A DNA stretch of 64,000 nt from Acidobacteriota bacterium (GTDB lineage: Bacteria; Acidobacteriota; Holophagae; Acanthopleuribacterales; Acanthopleuribacteraceae). The stretch's first letter is position 1. The number at the start of each line of letters is the position of its first letter. The DNA is taken from positions 17,874-81,873 of the forward strand of contig JASJCB010000024.1 of the NCBI GenBank assembly GCA_030066195.1, read 5' to 3'. Made by a program: the position numbers and the translations under genes. A model generated the notes under the pieces. The model saw nothing but the letters and a program-made list of their open reading frames with translations, was not told where the DNA came from and ran no database searches. Shown piece after piece: positions 26,375-34,764 of this stretch.

Positions 26375-27369
26375 TGTTTGCTGAAGTCGTAGGGATAGCG
26401 AAAGACCCCTTCCTCAGTGACGATGGCACTGACCAGTTTCGCGGGCGTTACATCGAAAGCGGGGTTGAATACCGCGGTTCCTTCCTGGGTAATCCGTTGC
26501 CCGCGAACATGGGTGATTTCATCACCGGGTCTCTGTTCGATGGGGATGTCCCGACCCGTGGGCGTGCCGAGAGCAATGGTCGTAGTGGGAGCGGCGACGA
26601 TGAAGGGGATATTGTGATAATTGGCGGCCATAGCCAGCATGAAGGTGCCTATTTTGTTGGCAACATCACCGTTGGCGGCAATTCGATCAGAACCCACGAT
26701 CACGCAATCGACCAGTTCATGGGTCATCAAATGACCGCCCATGCCGTCGGTAACCAGGGTTACGGGTAGATTGTCCTGACGACATTCCCACACGGTAAGC
26801 CTTGCACCTTGGAGAAACGGCCTGGTTTCATCGGCGTAGACCATGTCCAAGCGCTTCTCTTCGTTTAATTGGCGAATGACTCCCAAGGCTGTTCCCCATC
26901 CCGAGGTGGCCAGCGATCCCGTGTTGCAATGGGTGAGGACCTTTCGGTTGCCGGGGAGGATAGAGGCCCCGTGTTTCCCGATAGCCTTGTTCTTCCCCTG
27001 GTCATCCAAGTCGTAGGCTTTGGCGATTGCCTCAGCCTTCTCGAAGGGATCCGAAATGGAACCGGGATCACCCAAATGAGTTTTCATATGATCGATCGCA
27101 TCGAATAGATTGATTGCCGTGGGTCGAGAAGCGGCCAGCACATCACAGGCTTTTTTAAAGGCGCTTGAAGAGGGGTTTTTCCGAACAGCCAGGGCAAGAC
27201 CGTAGGCCGCGGTGACCCCGATAGCCGGGGCGCCGCGAACGACCATGTTTTTGACGGCGAACGCGGTTTCCTCGGCATCTCGGCATATAAAGTATTTGGT
27301 TTCGAAGGGCAAATACCGTTGGTCAATTAATTCCAAGCGATCACCCTTCCATGCAATGATGTCTACCAT
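26371..27369 (-). CDS. mtnA: S-methyl-5-thioribose-1-phosphate isomerase
   Basis: Converts 5-methylthioribose 1-phosphate to 5-methylthioribulose 1-phosphate, the step after MtnP in methionine salvage. It belongs to the eIF2B-like superfamily. Diagnostic segments are RGAPAIGVTAAYG, LTHCNTGSLATSGWGTALGV with the catalytic Cys, ETRPFLQGARLT, and VIVGSDRIAANGDVANKIGT with the catalytic Asp. ATG 27369 fits the family start and has GAGG upstream; an upstream in-frame ATG adds 14 poorly fitting residues. Overlaps sfsA. No later salvage enzymes are seen in this window. Confidence 0.94.
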   Translation of the reverse strand: MVDIIAWKGDRLELIDQRYLPFETKYFICRDAEETAFAVKNMVVRGAPAIGVTAAYGLALAVRKNPSSSAFKKACDVLAASRPTAINLFDAIDHMKTHLGDPGSISDPFEKAEAIAKAYDLDDQGKNKAIGKHGASILPGNRKVLTHCNTGSLATSGWGTALGVIRQLNEEKRLDMVYADETRPFLQGARLTVWECRQDNLPVTLVTDGMGGHLMTHELVDCVIVGSDRIAANGDVANKIGTFMLAMAANYHNIPFIVAAPTTTIALGTPTGRDIPIEQRPGDEITHVRGQRITQEGTAVFNPAFDVTPAKLVSAIVTEEGVFRYPYDFSKQ

Positions 27370-27441
27370 GACCTCACCTCGTAATGCGATTCCAGGAACA
27401 CGACCGATCATAGCAGACCGCGAGGGAATCGAAAAGTGGTG

Positions 27442-27753
27442 CTATCGACTACTTTCCCGTTCCAAAACGCGCGCCTTCCAACGCCTTCCGAACCAGGCTT
27501 TTGCTTCGGTTTGACCGCTAAGCTTTATTCGCCCGTCCCCATCGGGGGGAAAGTTGTGATTGATGCGGTAGCGGTTCATACTGTGGCGCACCCTACGACG
27601 TTGGTTCATGAGCGAATCATGATCCATATTAGTCGGTAGCAAACCTTTGTTTTCACCGTTGATTGCAACGCCGGCGGGTGAATAAAGGGTGCTGTCTTCG
27701 AGTGCGAGCAACAAAGCTCCGTATTTCATGGGACGACCGAGTTGTGAAGACAT
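27442..27753 (-). CDS. Small GRPMKY-family protein, copy 3
   Basis: A 103-residue paralogue of the genes at 6898 and 20791. It starts MSSQLGRPMKY and has LYSPAGVAINGENKGLL, a basic LMNQRRRVRHSMNRYR segment, NHNFPPDGDG, GQ and WFGRRWK. In this copy the HTH-like region is less regular than in copies 1 and 2. ATG 27753 has a perfect AGGAGGT six bases upstream, which shows that the family is genuinely translated. It lies 72 bases upstream of mtnA in the same direction, but a functional link is not implied. Confidence 0.8.
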   Translation of the reverse strand: MSSQLGRPMKYGALLLALEDSTLYSPAGVAINGENKGLLPTNMDHDSLMNQRRRVRHSMNRYRINHNFPPDGDGRIKLSGQTEAKAWFGRRWKARVLERESSR

Positions 27754-28201
27754 AGTGATACCTCCTGATAGAGTACTCCCGCTGTTGCGGTAAGTTGTTC
27801 AATGTTTGTAAGTTGTAGGTTAATGTCGCCCCGAAGAAAAATCAAGGTGAAATTGTCTTGAAACACAATATTTTTAGGTAGTTAAACACGAATTCCGCTA
27901 CAAATACAATTTTTTTGATTGTGCTATCTTCTTTCTTGACATGGGAGTTCCCGTTTTGATCATCGACCCCACAACTTACTGATTTGCCAGGGTTTATCAG
28001 GAAATATTTGACTTAAGCCAATTGGTGAACGAAAAGCCCTCCTCCTGGCCGAATTTTACATTAAAAGTCATTGTACAAAGTTGGTGGTGAAAAAGTTGTT
28101 TTAATTAGCATATGTTGTGTTTTTTGAACGTCAGATGATGGAGACGCACCGAATCCGTTAAGCTGCCGATCCTTGATCCTTGTTGTGCCTCGACAGATTT
28201 T
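27754..28201. other. AT-rich intergenic region
   Basis: About 450 bases upstream of GRPMKY copy 3 and downstream of the uracil-DNA glycosylase gene. It contains TTGACA at 27937 and scattered A/T tracts, but no ORF, RNA gene or terminator I can support. Confidence 0.4.
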
Positions 28202-29008
28202 CTAACGGGCCAGGATAGCGATGACCTTCTTCATGTCTTCCCATACTTCGCGTTTCGATCGGGGATTGCGAAGAATATAGGCCGGATGGAAAGTGGGCAT
28301 AACGGGAATACCGCGCCATTCCAGCATATTGCCGCGACCGCGCATGATGGAGCCGTTTCCGCCTTTGAAAAATCGAAAGGCCGTGGCCCCCAACGCCACA
28401 ATTATTTCGGGTTTCACAGTCTCGATCTGCTTGACAAGAACAGGGCTGCAACTGCCGATTTCGTCCGGTAAGGGAGGGCGGTCTCCGGCGGGTCGACATT
28501 TGACGACATTGGTAATAAAAACCTCATTTCGGCTGAGGTTCATGGCCTCGATGATACGGGTCAACAGCTTACCGGCAGCACCAACGAAAGGCCTGCCCGT
28601 GACATCCTCGTCCTCGCCGGGGGCCTCACCGACAAACATCAGTCGGGCATTATGCGGGCCCTCTCCAAAAACGAATTTACGCCTTGTGGTACCCAGCGCA
28701 CATGATTCGCAGGAACGGAATATTTTGTATAGATTTCGCAAAACCTCGACCGGGTCGTTGCCGGTTACACCGTTGACCATGGTCTGAGTGTCTTCTTCCG
28801 TCATGGTCAGATTGACGGATTCCATGATGTCCACCAAATTGGGTCCCTTGGGTTTGGACGGCGGATCCGCTTTCGGTGTAACCACCAAGCGGGGAGCGGG
28901 GACTTTTCTTTGGGGTGTCAAAATAAAGGGGTCGGTTTCCAAAGCAAGGCCGGTGAAACCTAATTGGGACATATACGTCATGTATTCTTGTAGGTCGGCC
29001 AGGTGCAT
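28202..29008 (-). CDS. Family 4 uracil-DNA glycosylase (iron-sulfur)
   Basis: Removes uracil from DNA in base-excision repair. The four iron-sulfur ligands are C100, C103, C171 and C187. The water-activating motif GEAPGEDED (residues 127-135) and C-terminal MPTFHPAYILR with the catalytic-loop His identify the family 4 (Udg-like) enzymes. The N-terminal 85 residues are a Pro-rich extension not needed for the fold. ATG 29008 has AAAGGAG six bases upstream. It is divergent from the small membrane-anchored protein gene. Confidence 0.9.
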   Translation of the reverse strand: MHLADLQEYMTYMSQLGFTGLALETDPFILTPQRKVPAPRLVVTPKADPPSKPKGPNLVDIMESVNLTMTEEDTQTMVNGVTGNDPVEVLRNLYKIFRSCESCALGTTRRKFVFGEGPHNARLMFVGEAPGEDEDVTGRPFVGAAGKLLTRIIEAMNLSRNEVFITNVVKCRPAGDRPPLPDEIGSCSPVLVKQIETVKPEIIVALGATAFRFFKGGNGSIMRGRGNMLEWRGIPVMPTFHPAYILRNPRSKREVWEDMKKVIAILAR

Positions 29009-29082
29009 CGCTATCTCCTTTCCGTCAACATCATAGCCAATACAGGCTATGATTGCAGTAGAAGAAATTCGCGGAGGTCCCC

Positions 29083-29559
29083 ATGCTCAAAAATATCAAA
29101 CGCTTACTGGTGCTTGCCATTTTGGCGGCCGTAGTATTGGTTTTTGCGGGCGCTTTTCAAGTGGTGCGCACGGAGGGCGGGTATCACTTTATTCGGAAAA
29201 AAGAATTTTCGCTAGGCGCCCCGGTTGTCGACACCCGGGATTGGAAACCGATGGATTGGATCAGGAACCCGGATATCGGAAAAGCCTTGGGCGATATCAG
29301 ATTGGACGATATGAAAGACAGGGTTTCCGACGGTTGGAAGAACTTTTCCAGGAAGTTGGACGGTTGGATTGAGGACGCGGAAAAATCCCTTAACACCGAA
29401 AGCGCGACCAGGGACCTGGAGAAACTCCGTAAAAAGACAGCCGAGAAATATCGGGAACTGACCAGAAAGTTGGAAAACGGAAAGATCGACACCAAAGGCT
29501 TCGAGAAACAAATGGATGAGCTGGAAACCTGGTTCAAGAAACAGGTCGAAAAATTTTAG
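29083..29559 (+). CDS. Small membrane-anchored coiled-coil protein
   Basis: A 158-residue protein with an N-terminal hydrophobic segment (residues 8-25) that is a signal anchor. The remainder is polar, with heptad-like helices from about residue 85 to the end (EDAEKSLNTESATRDLEKL, YRELTRKLENG). I do not recognise a family. ATG 29083 has GCGGAGG about seven bases upstream. It ends 23 bases before a strong hairpin terminator. Confidence 0.65.
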   Translation: MLKNIKRLLVLAILAAVVLVFAGAFQVVRTEGGYHFIRKKEFSLGAPVVDTRDWKPMDWIRNPDIGKALGDIRLDDMKDRVSDGWKNFSRKLDGWIEDAEKSLNTESATRDLEKLRKKTAEKYRELTRKLENGKIDTKGFEKQMDELETWFKKQVEKF

Positions 29560-29582
29560 AATCAAAGCTGTAGAAATAGGAA

Positions 29583-29605
29583 AAGGCCGGTGAAGCACCG
29601 GCCTT
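29583..29605. terminator. Bidirectional hairpin terminator
   Basis: AAGGCCGGTG and CACCGGCCTT form a perfect 10-bp stem with a 3-base loop. It is followed by CCTTTT rightward and preceded by AAAA, giving TTTT for transcripts coming from the CarD gene on the opposite strand. It sits between two convergent genes. Confidence 0.8.
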
Positions 29606-29641
29606 CCTTTTAAAGGCTTTGTGGGTTATGGGAACGGCCCG

Positions 29642-30199
29642 TTAATCCTCAACAGGTTGTGCGACGGCTTCTGCCGGCACTCCATCCTCATCTTCTCTGA
29701 TCACGGGTTCGCGAGTGATCGCCAGATCAAGGGCTCCTTCAAGGAGATCCTCGGCCTTGATGGCGTCGAGGGTTTTGATGATCTGAATCTCGTTGATCAA
29801 CCTTTTACGGATCTGGTCATACATCCGCTTTTCTTCAAAGGTAGCCTTGGTTTTGTGAATCAGATAGTGGATGGTGACAATGACATTGCCCATATCCGTG
29901 AAGCTACCGGTTTGCCGTAGGGTTTCAAAACGGCTCTTCCGGTTTTTATGATGCAGCTTGGAGATTTTGAGATCGGGTGCCCAGGCTTCGATATGCCCTT
30001 CCAACTCCTTTTCACTAACAAGCTTACGCACACCAACTCGATCCACATTGGCTTTGGGGATGCTGATTTTTGTTTTGGTATCGCTAGAAATGAGGTCGAA
30101 GAAAGAAATGCTTCTTCCCCCGATACTCTTTTCACTTTCTCTTTCAATGACGAAAACGCCGCCTTTTGGATAAAAGACATGGTCTCCCGGTTTGTACAT
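29642..30199 (-). CDS. CarD/CdnL-family RNA-polymerase-binding regulator
   Basis: The N-terminal Tudor-like CarD domain (MYKPGDHVFYPKGGVFVIERESE) binds the RNA polymerase beta subunit and stabilises open complexes at rRNA and other promoters; the C-terminal helical domain contacts DNA. The protein ends in an acidic tail (IREDEDGVPAEAVAQ). ATG 30199 is chosen: GAGGG lies eight bases upstream, and a TTG at 30214 would place that site inside the coding region. The length of 185 residues is slightly above the usual 160-170 because of the tail. Single gene between a terminator and ftsX. Confidence 0.88.
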   Translation of the reverse strand: MYKPGDHVFYPKGGVFVIERESEKSIGGRSISFFDLISSDTKTKISIPKANVDRVGVRKLVSEKELEGHIEAWAPDLKISKLHHKNRKSRFETLRQTGSFTDMGNVIVTIHYLIHKTKATFEEKRMYDQIRKRLINEIQIIKTLDAIKAEDLLEGALDLAITREPVIREDEDGVPAEAVAQPVED

Positions 30200-30379
30200 A
30201 CACAAGTCCCTCAATCGAACAAAATGCCAGAGCTATTATACCTCAAAATATAAGGATTTACAAGGGGTTACGTCACCAGAAGGGTCGATAATACGGGTTC
30301 TGCTCCCCAACCCTGATGTACTGTATTTCCACAGTCTTACGCGGTGAGGAACTCGGTTCCCTCCGTTTTATGCGGCATC

Positions 30380-31288
30380 TTATTGGTAACTGATGTGCTC
30401 TTCCAGGAATTGATGGAGCGAAAACAAGCTGCCTAAAAAACCAGACAAGGAACCGGCCAGGACCAATATAAACACCCAACTCATGGGCAGAAATACCGGT
30501 TCCAGGCTGGCCATAAGAAACGGCTCCGCATCGGCAACATAGGTTTGCAACAGGAGATGGCCCAGGTAGACCAAACTTACGCCCAGGAGCGAACCTAAAA
30601 GGCCGATTAAAATGCCCTCCACGATGAACGGCCCGCGGATATAAGCCCGGGAAGCGCCGACCAGTTTCATGATATCCACTTCTTCACGACGGGTGAAGAA
30701 AGTCAACTTGAGGACATTGGAGATCGAGAAGATGGAGGAAGTAACCATAATACTGCCGAAGAACCAACCTGCCAGACGAATGAGACGGATGAAGAAATCC
30801 AGTCGTTTGAATATTTCTTCATCGTAATAGACCTCTTCAACGCCTTCCCGGGACAGAATGACGACCCGCAATTCATCGAATTGAGCGCGCTCGGTTCCAC
30901 GTATAAGAGAAACCTGGAACGATGCGGGAAAGGGGTTTTTTTCCAAAGCGTTAACTGTAGTTTGATAAGTCGGGAAATCTTGACCGAACAGTTCAAGTGC
31001 TCGATGCTTCGAAATAAATTGGGCACTTTTAACGAGCATGCTCCCCTCGATGGTACCCCTGACAGCCTCTATTTGCGACTGGTCGATATCATCTGCCAGG
31101 AACACATTGAATTGGATTTGGTCACGCCAGTTAACGGTTATTTTTTGAAGGTTGATGCCCACCAGGACAAAGGAGCCCAGGATGAACATGGCGAACATAA
31201 TGGTACCCACCGCAAGAAGATTCAGCACTCTAGATCGCCATAAGCTTATTGCCGCTTCCCAGACGGCGAAGATCAGATAGCGCAGCAT
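30380..31288 (-). CDS. ftsX: Cell-division permease-like protein FtsX
   Basis: Membrane subunit of the FtsEX complex, which couples ATP hydrolysis at the septum to activation of peptidoglycan hydrolases through EnvC-type factors. A first membrane helix lies around residues 24-46, a periplasmic domain of about 120 residues (LADDIDQSQIEAV...GVEEVYYDEE) follows, then three more helices with the conserved FTRREEVDIMKLVGAS cytoplasmic loop. Its ATG overlaps the last base of the ftsE stop. The likely partner is the degenerate LytM protein at 14.5 kb. Confidence 0.92.
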   Translation of the reverse strand: MLRYLIFAVWEAAISLWRSRVLNLLAVGTIMFAMFILGSFVLVGINLQKITVNWRDQIQFNVFLADDIDQSQIEAVRGTIEGSMLVKSAQFISKHRALELFGQDFPTYQTTVNALEKNPFPASFQVSLIRGTERAQFDELRVVILSREGVEEVYYDEEIFKRLDFFIRLIRLAGWFFGSIMVTSSIFSISNVLKLTFFTRREEVDIMKLVGASRAYIRGPFIVEGILIGLLGSLLGVSLVYLGHLLLQTYVADAEPFLMASLEPVFLPMSWVFILVLAGSLSGFLGSLFSLHQFLEEHISYQ

Positions 31289-31974
31289 CAGGTCTCCTCG
31301 ATTTGCATCTGACTGCCCGTATCGTGGATCAACTGGCCCTTGTCCAGAGTGATTACCCGTTTGCCCATTCTGCGGATCATTTCACGATCGTGGGTGGCCA
31401 CTAATACCGTGGTTCCGCGTCGATTGATTTTGGAAAAAAGATTCATGATTTCCACGGCCATGTCCGGATCCAAATTCCCCGTGGGCTCATCCGCCAACAG
31501 CAACACGGGATCATTGACGATTGCCCTGGCCACGGCAACCCTTTGTTGCTCCCCGCCGGACAACTCAAGCGGATAGGCGTTGGTTTTGTGTTGTAAACCC
31601 ACTTGTTTCAACACATGATAGGCTCTTTTTCGGCGTTCTTTCAGGTCTATGCCCAGTGTTTTCAGGACAAAGGTTACATTCTCGAAGACCGTTTTCCCCC
31701 GGATCAACTTGAAATCTTGAAACACAACGCCGATCGCCCTGCGCAGCCTTGGTATTTTGTTGACCGGTATCGAAGAGACGTTTTGGCCGTTTACCAATAT
31801 CTGGCCTTGTAAAGGGATCTCCTCCCTGATGATCAACTTAAGCAGGGTTGTTTTCCCAGCACCGCTCGCCCCTGTCAGGAAAACGAATTCGCCGCGTAGG
31901 CAATCGAAACTGATATCCTTTAAGGCCAGTATGTTTCTTTGGTAACTTTGATGTACATGATAGAAATGAATCAT
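31288..31974 (-). CDS. ftsE: Cell-division ATP-binding protein FtsE
   Basis: ABC ATPase of 228 residues. Walker A GASGAGKTT, Q-loop VVFQDFKLI, signature LSGGEQQRVAVARAI, Walker B LLLADEPTGNLD and the H-loop VATHD are all intact. The start five bases after the end of the upstream PspF-like gene suggests an operon of that regulator, ftsE and ftsX. Confidence 0.93.
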   Translation of the reverse strand: MIHFYHVHQSYQRNILALKDISFDCLRGEFVFLTGASGAGKTTLLKLIIREEIPLQGQILVNGQNVSSIPVNKIPRLRRAIGVVFQDFKLIRGKTVFENVTFVLKTLGIDLKERRKRAYHVLKQVGLQHKTNAYPLELSGGEQQRVAVARAIVNDPVLLLADEPTGNLDPDMAVEIMNLFSKINRRGTTVLVATHDREMIRRMGKRVITLDKGQLIHDTGSQMQIEET

Positions 31975-31979
31975 AATAG

Positions 31980-33059
31980 TTACGGCAGTTCAAGACGTTT
32001 CAAGATTCTGCGTAGCTGATAATAGCTTACGCCCAGGGTTTCCGCGGCCTTTTTCTGGTTGAACTGATGCTTTTCCAGAGCCTGAGTGACCATTTCTCGT
32101 TCAAGACGTTCCACGGCCTCGGGTAAAGCCATGCTGTCGCCGGGAGGAGAGGGTTTTTCTTTTTTTGCTTCCTGAACAGATCTGGTTTCCGTCGGGATAA
32201 CGACCTGTTCCTTTTCTTTTATACCGATTCTTTGATTCGGGCGGTAGGGAGAATCAAAAGGATCGATCATTATTTCCTCGATAGGATCACCCTGACTTTG
32301 ATACACGGCTCGTTCAACTACATTTTTCAGCTCCCTGATATTGCCCGGCCAGTCATAATCCATCAGGGTGTAAAATGCCCGCTCCCCAAAAGCCGGCAGG
32401 GATTTCATTTCCAACTCCTGAGCCATTTTCACGGCAAAGCTACGAATGAGCAGGGGTATGTCGTCTTTGCGATGACGTAGCGGAGGTAGGGTAATTACTT
32501 CAAATGAAAGCCGATCTAAAAGGTCGTCCCTAAAGGTTCCCTCCTCGCATAACGTAGGTAGATCCTGATTTGTGGCGGCAATTACCCGCACATTCACTTG
32601 GATGGTTTCAGTACCACCCACTCTCTCGAACTCCTGGTATTCGAGAACGCGCAACAATTTTTCTTGCAGTGCCATGGGGCTTTGAGCCAACTCGTCCAAA
32701 AACAGTGAACCGCCGTTTGCCAACTCGAAACGCCCGCGCTTGCTACGCACCGCTCCGGTAAAGGCGCCCGCCTCATAGCCGAAAATCTCGGCTTCCAACA
32801 GGTTCTCGTTAAAGGCAGCGCAGTTAATGGCGATACGAGGTTGTTGCCAACGGGGAGAAAGATAGTGTAAGCGAGCTGCAACCAACTCCTTACCGGTTCC
32901 TCGTTCACCGATGATGAGAACGGGCCGATTGACTCGAGCCGCTCTCGATACACGCTGCATGGTATCCAAAAAGGGTTCCGACTCACCGACCATCCGGTAT
33001 TTTTCGACAAGCGCGGCCTGATTTTTCCTATGTAAATACCTGTGATCGCTCATGCTCAA
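31980..33059 (-). CDS. PspF-like sigma-54-dependent activator
   Basis: An AAA+ enhancer-binding protein with no N-terminal sensory domain. Walker A is GERGTGKE, the sigma-54 contact loop is YEAGAFTGA, Walker B is LFLDEL, and the Arg-finger region DLLDRLSFEV is followed by WPGNIRELKNVVERAVY. A Fis-type HTH closes the protein (QKKAAETLGVSYYQLRRILKRL). Its layout and many blocks (VLIIGERGTGKELVAARLHY, YQSQGDPIEEIMIDPF) match PspF, the phage-shock activator, which is inhibited by PspA. No pspA lies nearby. It directly precedes ftsE with a five-base gap. Membrane-stress control of ftsEX is possible (inference). Confidence 0.85.
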   Translation of the reverse strand: MSMSDHRYLHRKNQAALVEKYRMVGESEPFLDTMQRVSRAARVNRPVLIIGERGTGKELVAARLHYLSPRWQQPRIAINCAAFNENLLEAEIFGYEAGAFTGAVRSKRGRFELANGGSLFLDELAQSPMALQEKLLRVLEYQEFERVGGTETIQVNVRVIAATNQDLPTLCEEGTFRDDLLDRLSFEVITLPPLRHRKDDIPLLIRSFAVKMAQELEMKSLPAFGERAFYTLMDYDWPGNIRELKNVVERAVYQSQGDPIEEIMIDPFDSPYRPNQRIGIKEKEQVVIPTETRSVQEAKKEKPSPPGDSMALPEAVERLEREMVTQALEKHQFNQKKAAETLGVSYYQLRRILKRLELP

Positions 33060-33240
33060 TTCCTCTGCCCGATTTTAGCCCATGGAACGCATATAAAAAC
33101 CTGGAAATGTGAATCTATGGGTTCCCAAATCGAGACTTATCCCCCCGGCTATCTTTTTTTCGGTCTGGGTTCAGGTTTTTTCGGGTATATGCCGATAAAC
33201 TCCAATGCGTTTTATCTCAACCTGATGAATGGGGGTTGTC

Positions 33241-33597
33241 ATGCATTTTCTGGTTGTCGACGACAGCAGTACGATGAGAAGGATCATCAGCAACACACTA
33301 AAAAAAATCGGATACAGCAATATTACCGAGGCTGAGGACGGTAAAGATGCGCTTTCCAAGCTGGATGGATCGATTAACATCGTTATCACCGATTGGAACA
33401 TGCCGAATATGGATGGACTGGAATTTGTGAAACAGGTTCGCTCGGGCCCCTACAAAGCAGTTCCCATCTTGATGGTCACTACCAATGCAGCCAAAGACGA
33501 TGTCATTCAAGCGTTGAAGGCCGGTGTCAACAATTATGTTGTGAAACCCATGACGCCCGAAACCCTCGAAGAAAAGGTGAATGCCATTCTTAAGTAA
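33241..33597 (+). CDS. CheY-like single-domain response regulator
   Basis: A 118-residue receiver. D7/D8 form the metal pocket, D51 in ITDWNMPNMDG is the acceptor, Thr in MVTTNAAK and Lys in YVVKPM complete the switch. The sequence is close to chemotaxis CheY (DDSSTMRRII; GVNNYVVKPMTPETL). No chemotaxis genes are near. ATG 33241 follows a GGGGG run; an ATG at 33229 adds four residues. It converges on folC. Confidence 0.88.
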   Translation: MHFLVVDDSSTMRRIISNTLKKIGYSNITEAEDGKDALSKLDGSINIVITDWNMPNMDGLEFVKQVRSGPYKAVPILMVTTNAAKDDVIQALKAGVNNYVVKPMTPETLEEKVNAILK

Positions 33598-33608
33598 CTG
33601 AATATATG

Positions 33609-34700
33609 TTATTTATTAATGCCATTTTGTTCTAACCAGCGAATGAAAGCGCCCACTACATACAATGACCCGCATACCAATAGCGGACCTTCCAATAGGG
33701 CGCCCAGATTTTCGGTTTCTATCAATTGGATCTCTGACGGCCAGGCGCTTTCAGGTAACTCTCTTTCGAATCCGGCTTTCCATAAAAAGAACCTATCGGT
33801 AACCGGTCCCATGATTTCGTGGAACAAAAACGGGTCCCTGTCTGAAGATAGGGAACAGAGAATGTTTACCTTCTGCCCTCTAGTTGATATATCACAGACC
33901 AGATCTCGCCATGCAGCCTCATTGTGAGCACCGTCCAAATAAACTCCAAAGCCTATATCCAAAAACTGCCGTCTTCCGATAATTGGAGCGCTTTGCACAA
34001 CTTGGCAAAAGCCCAGCATATCTAGCAACTTATTACTTATAGTGAGGTTATCCTCGTAACACTGTTGGGTTGATACCGGCTGGGGATAACACCCAATTTG
34101 TTCCAACCGCATCGCAACCCCTTCTAATTCCAATACTTCCCGCGGTAGAACCAGAGGTTTTCCCGGTCTTGCAATTTCGATTTTTTCCAACGCTATTGAA
34201 TGCCGCTCTTTTCCCAGCCATTTCTGGTGATCCAAACTGACATTGGTGATAACCGACACAGTAGGTTCCAGACAATTAACCGCATCGGTTCGCCCACCAA
34301 GCCCTACTTCAAAAACTGCCCAATCGACCTCGGCCTTCGCAAAGATATCCACAGCTAAAACCATGAGACACTCAAAATAGGACAGATCATCTATCGGTGT
34401 CACCGAGGTGATTCGTCGATAGGCAGCTTGCCACGCCTTATCCGGGAGCCAATGCCCGTTTATTGTGATCCGCTCTCGTATGTCGACCAAGTGCGGCGAA
34501 AGAAATAACCCAACCTTCCCTGGAAGCGCGCCGGCCACGGTAGTCGCCACGGTTCCCTTTCCATTGGTTCCCCCGACAAGGATATGTGGAAAATTTTTAA
34601 AGGGGTTGCCCAAACGCTCCAACACTCTTCTAACACGAGTCAAGCCTGGAGAAAAACTGTTCCATTCGAGAAGCTGTTCGAAGATCGGCAGCGGGCTCAT
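33609..34700 (-). CDS. folC: Folylpolyglutamate synthase / dihydrofolate synthase
   Basis: Mur-ligase-like ATP-dependent enzyme that adds glutamate to (dihydro)folates. P-loop VGGTNGKGTVATTV at about residues 41-54, SPHLVDIRERI substrate loop, EVGLGGRTDAVN and the DGAHNEAAW motif of the C-terminal domain. At 363 residues it is shorter than E. coli FolC (about 420), mostly from a compact C-terminal domain. It follows accD in the leftward run. The start at 34700 has no strong ribosome-binding site. Confidence 0.87.
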   Translation of the reverse strand: MSPLPIFEQLLEWNSFSPGLTRVRRVLERLGNPFKNFPHILVGGTNGKGTVATTVAGALPGKVGLFLSPHLVDIRERITINGHWLPDKAWQAAYRRITSVTPIDDLSYFECLMVLAVDIFAKAEVDWAVFEVGLGGRTDAVNCLEPTVSVITNVSLDHQKWLGKERHSIALEKIEIARPGKPLVLPREVLELEGVAMRLEQIGCYPQPVSTQQCYEDNLTISNKLLDMLGFCQVVQSAPIIGRRQFLDIGFGVYLDGAHNEAAWRDLVCDISTRGQKVNILCSLSSDRDPFLFHEIMGPVTDRFFLWKAGFERELPESAWPSEIQLIETENLGALLEGPLLVCGSLYVVGAFIRWLEQNGINK

Positions 34701-34764
34701 ATACCACCCTGACTAATACCGTCATATGGACTTAAAATTGCCACAAAGGCTCCGCTCCTCCGGT

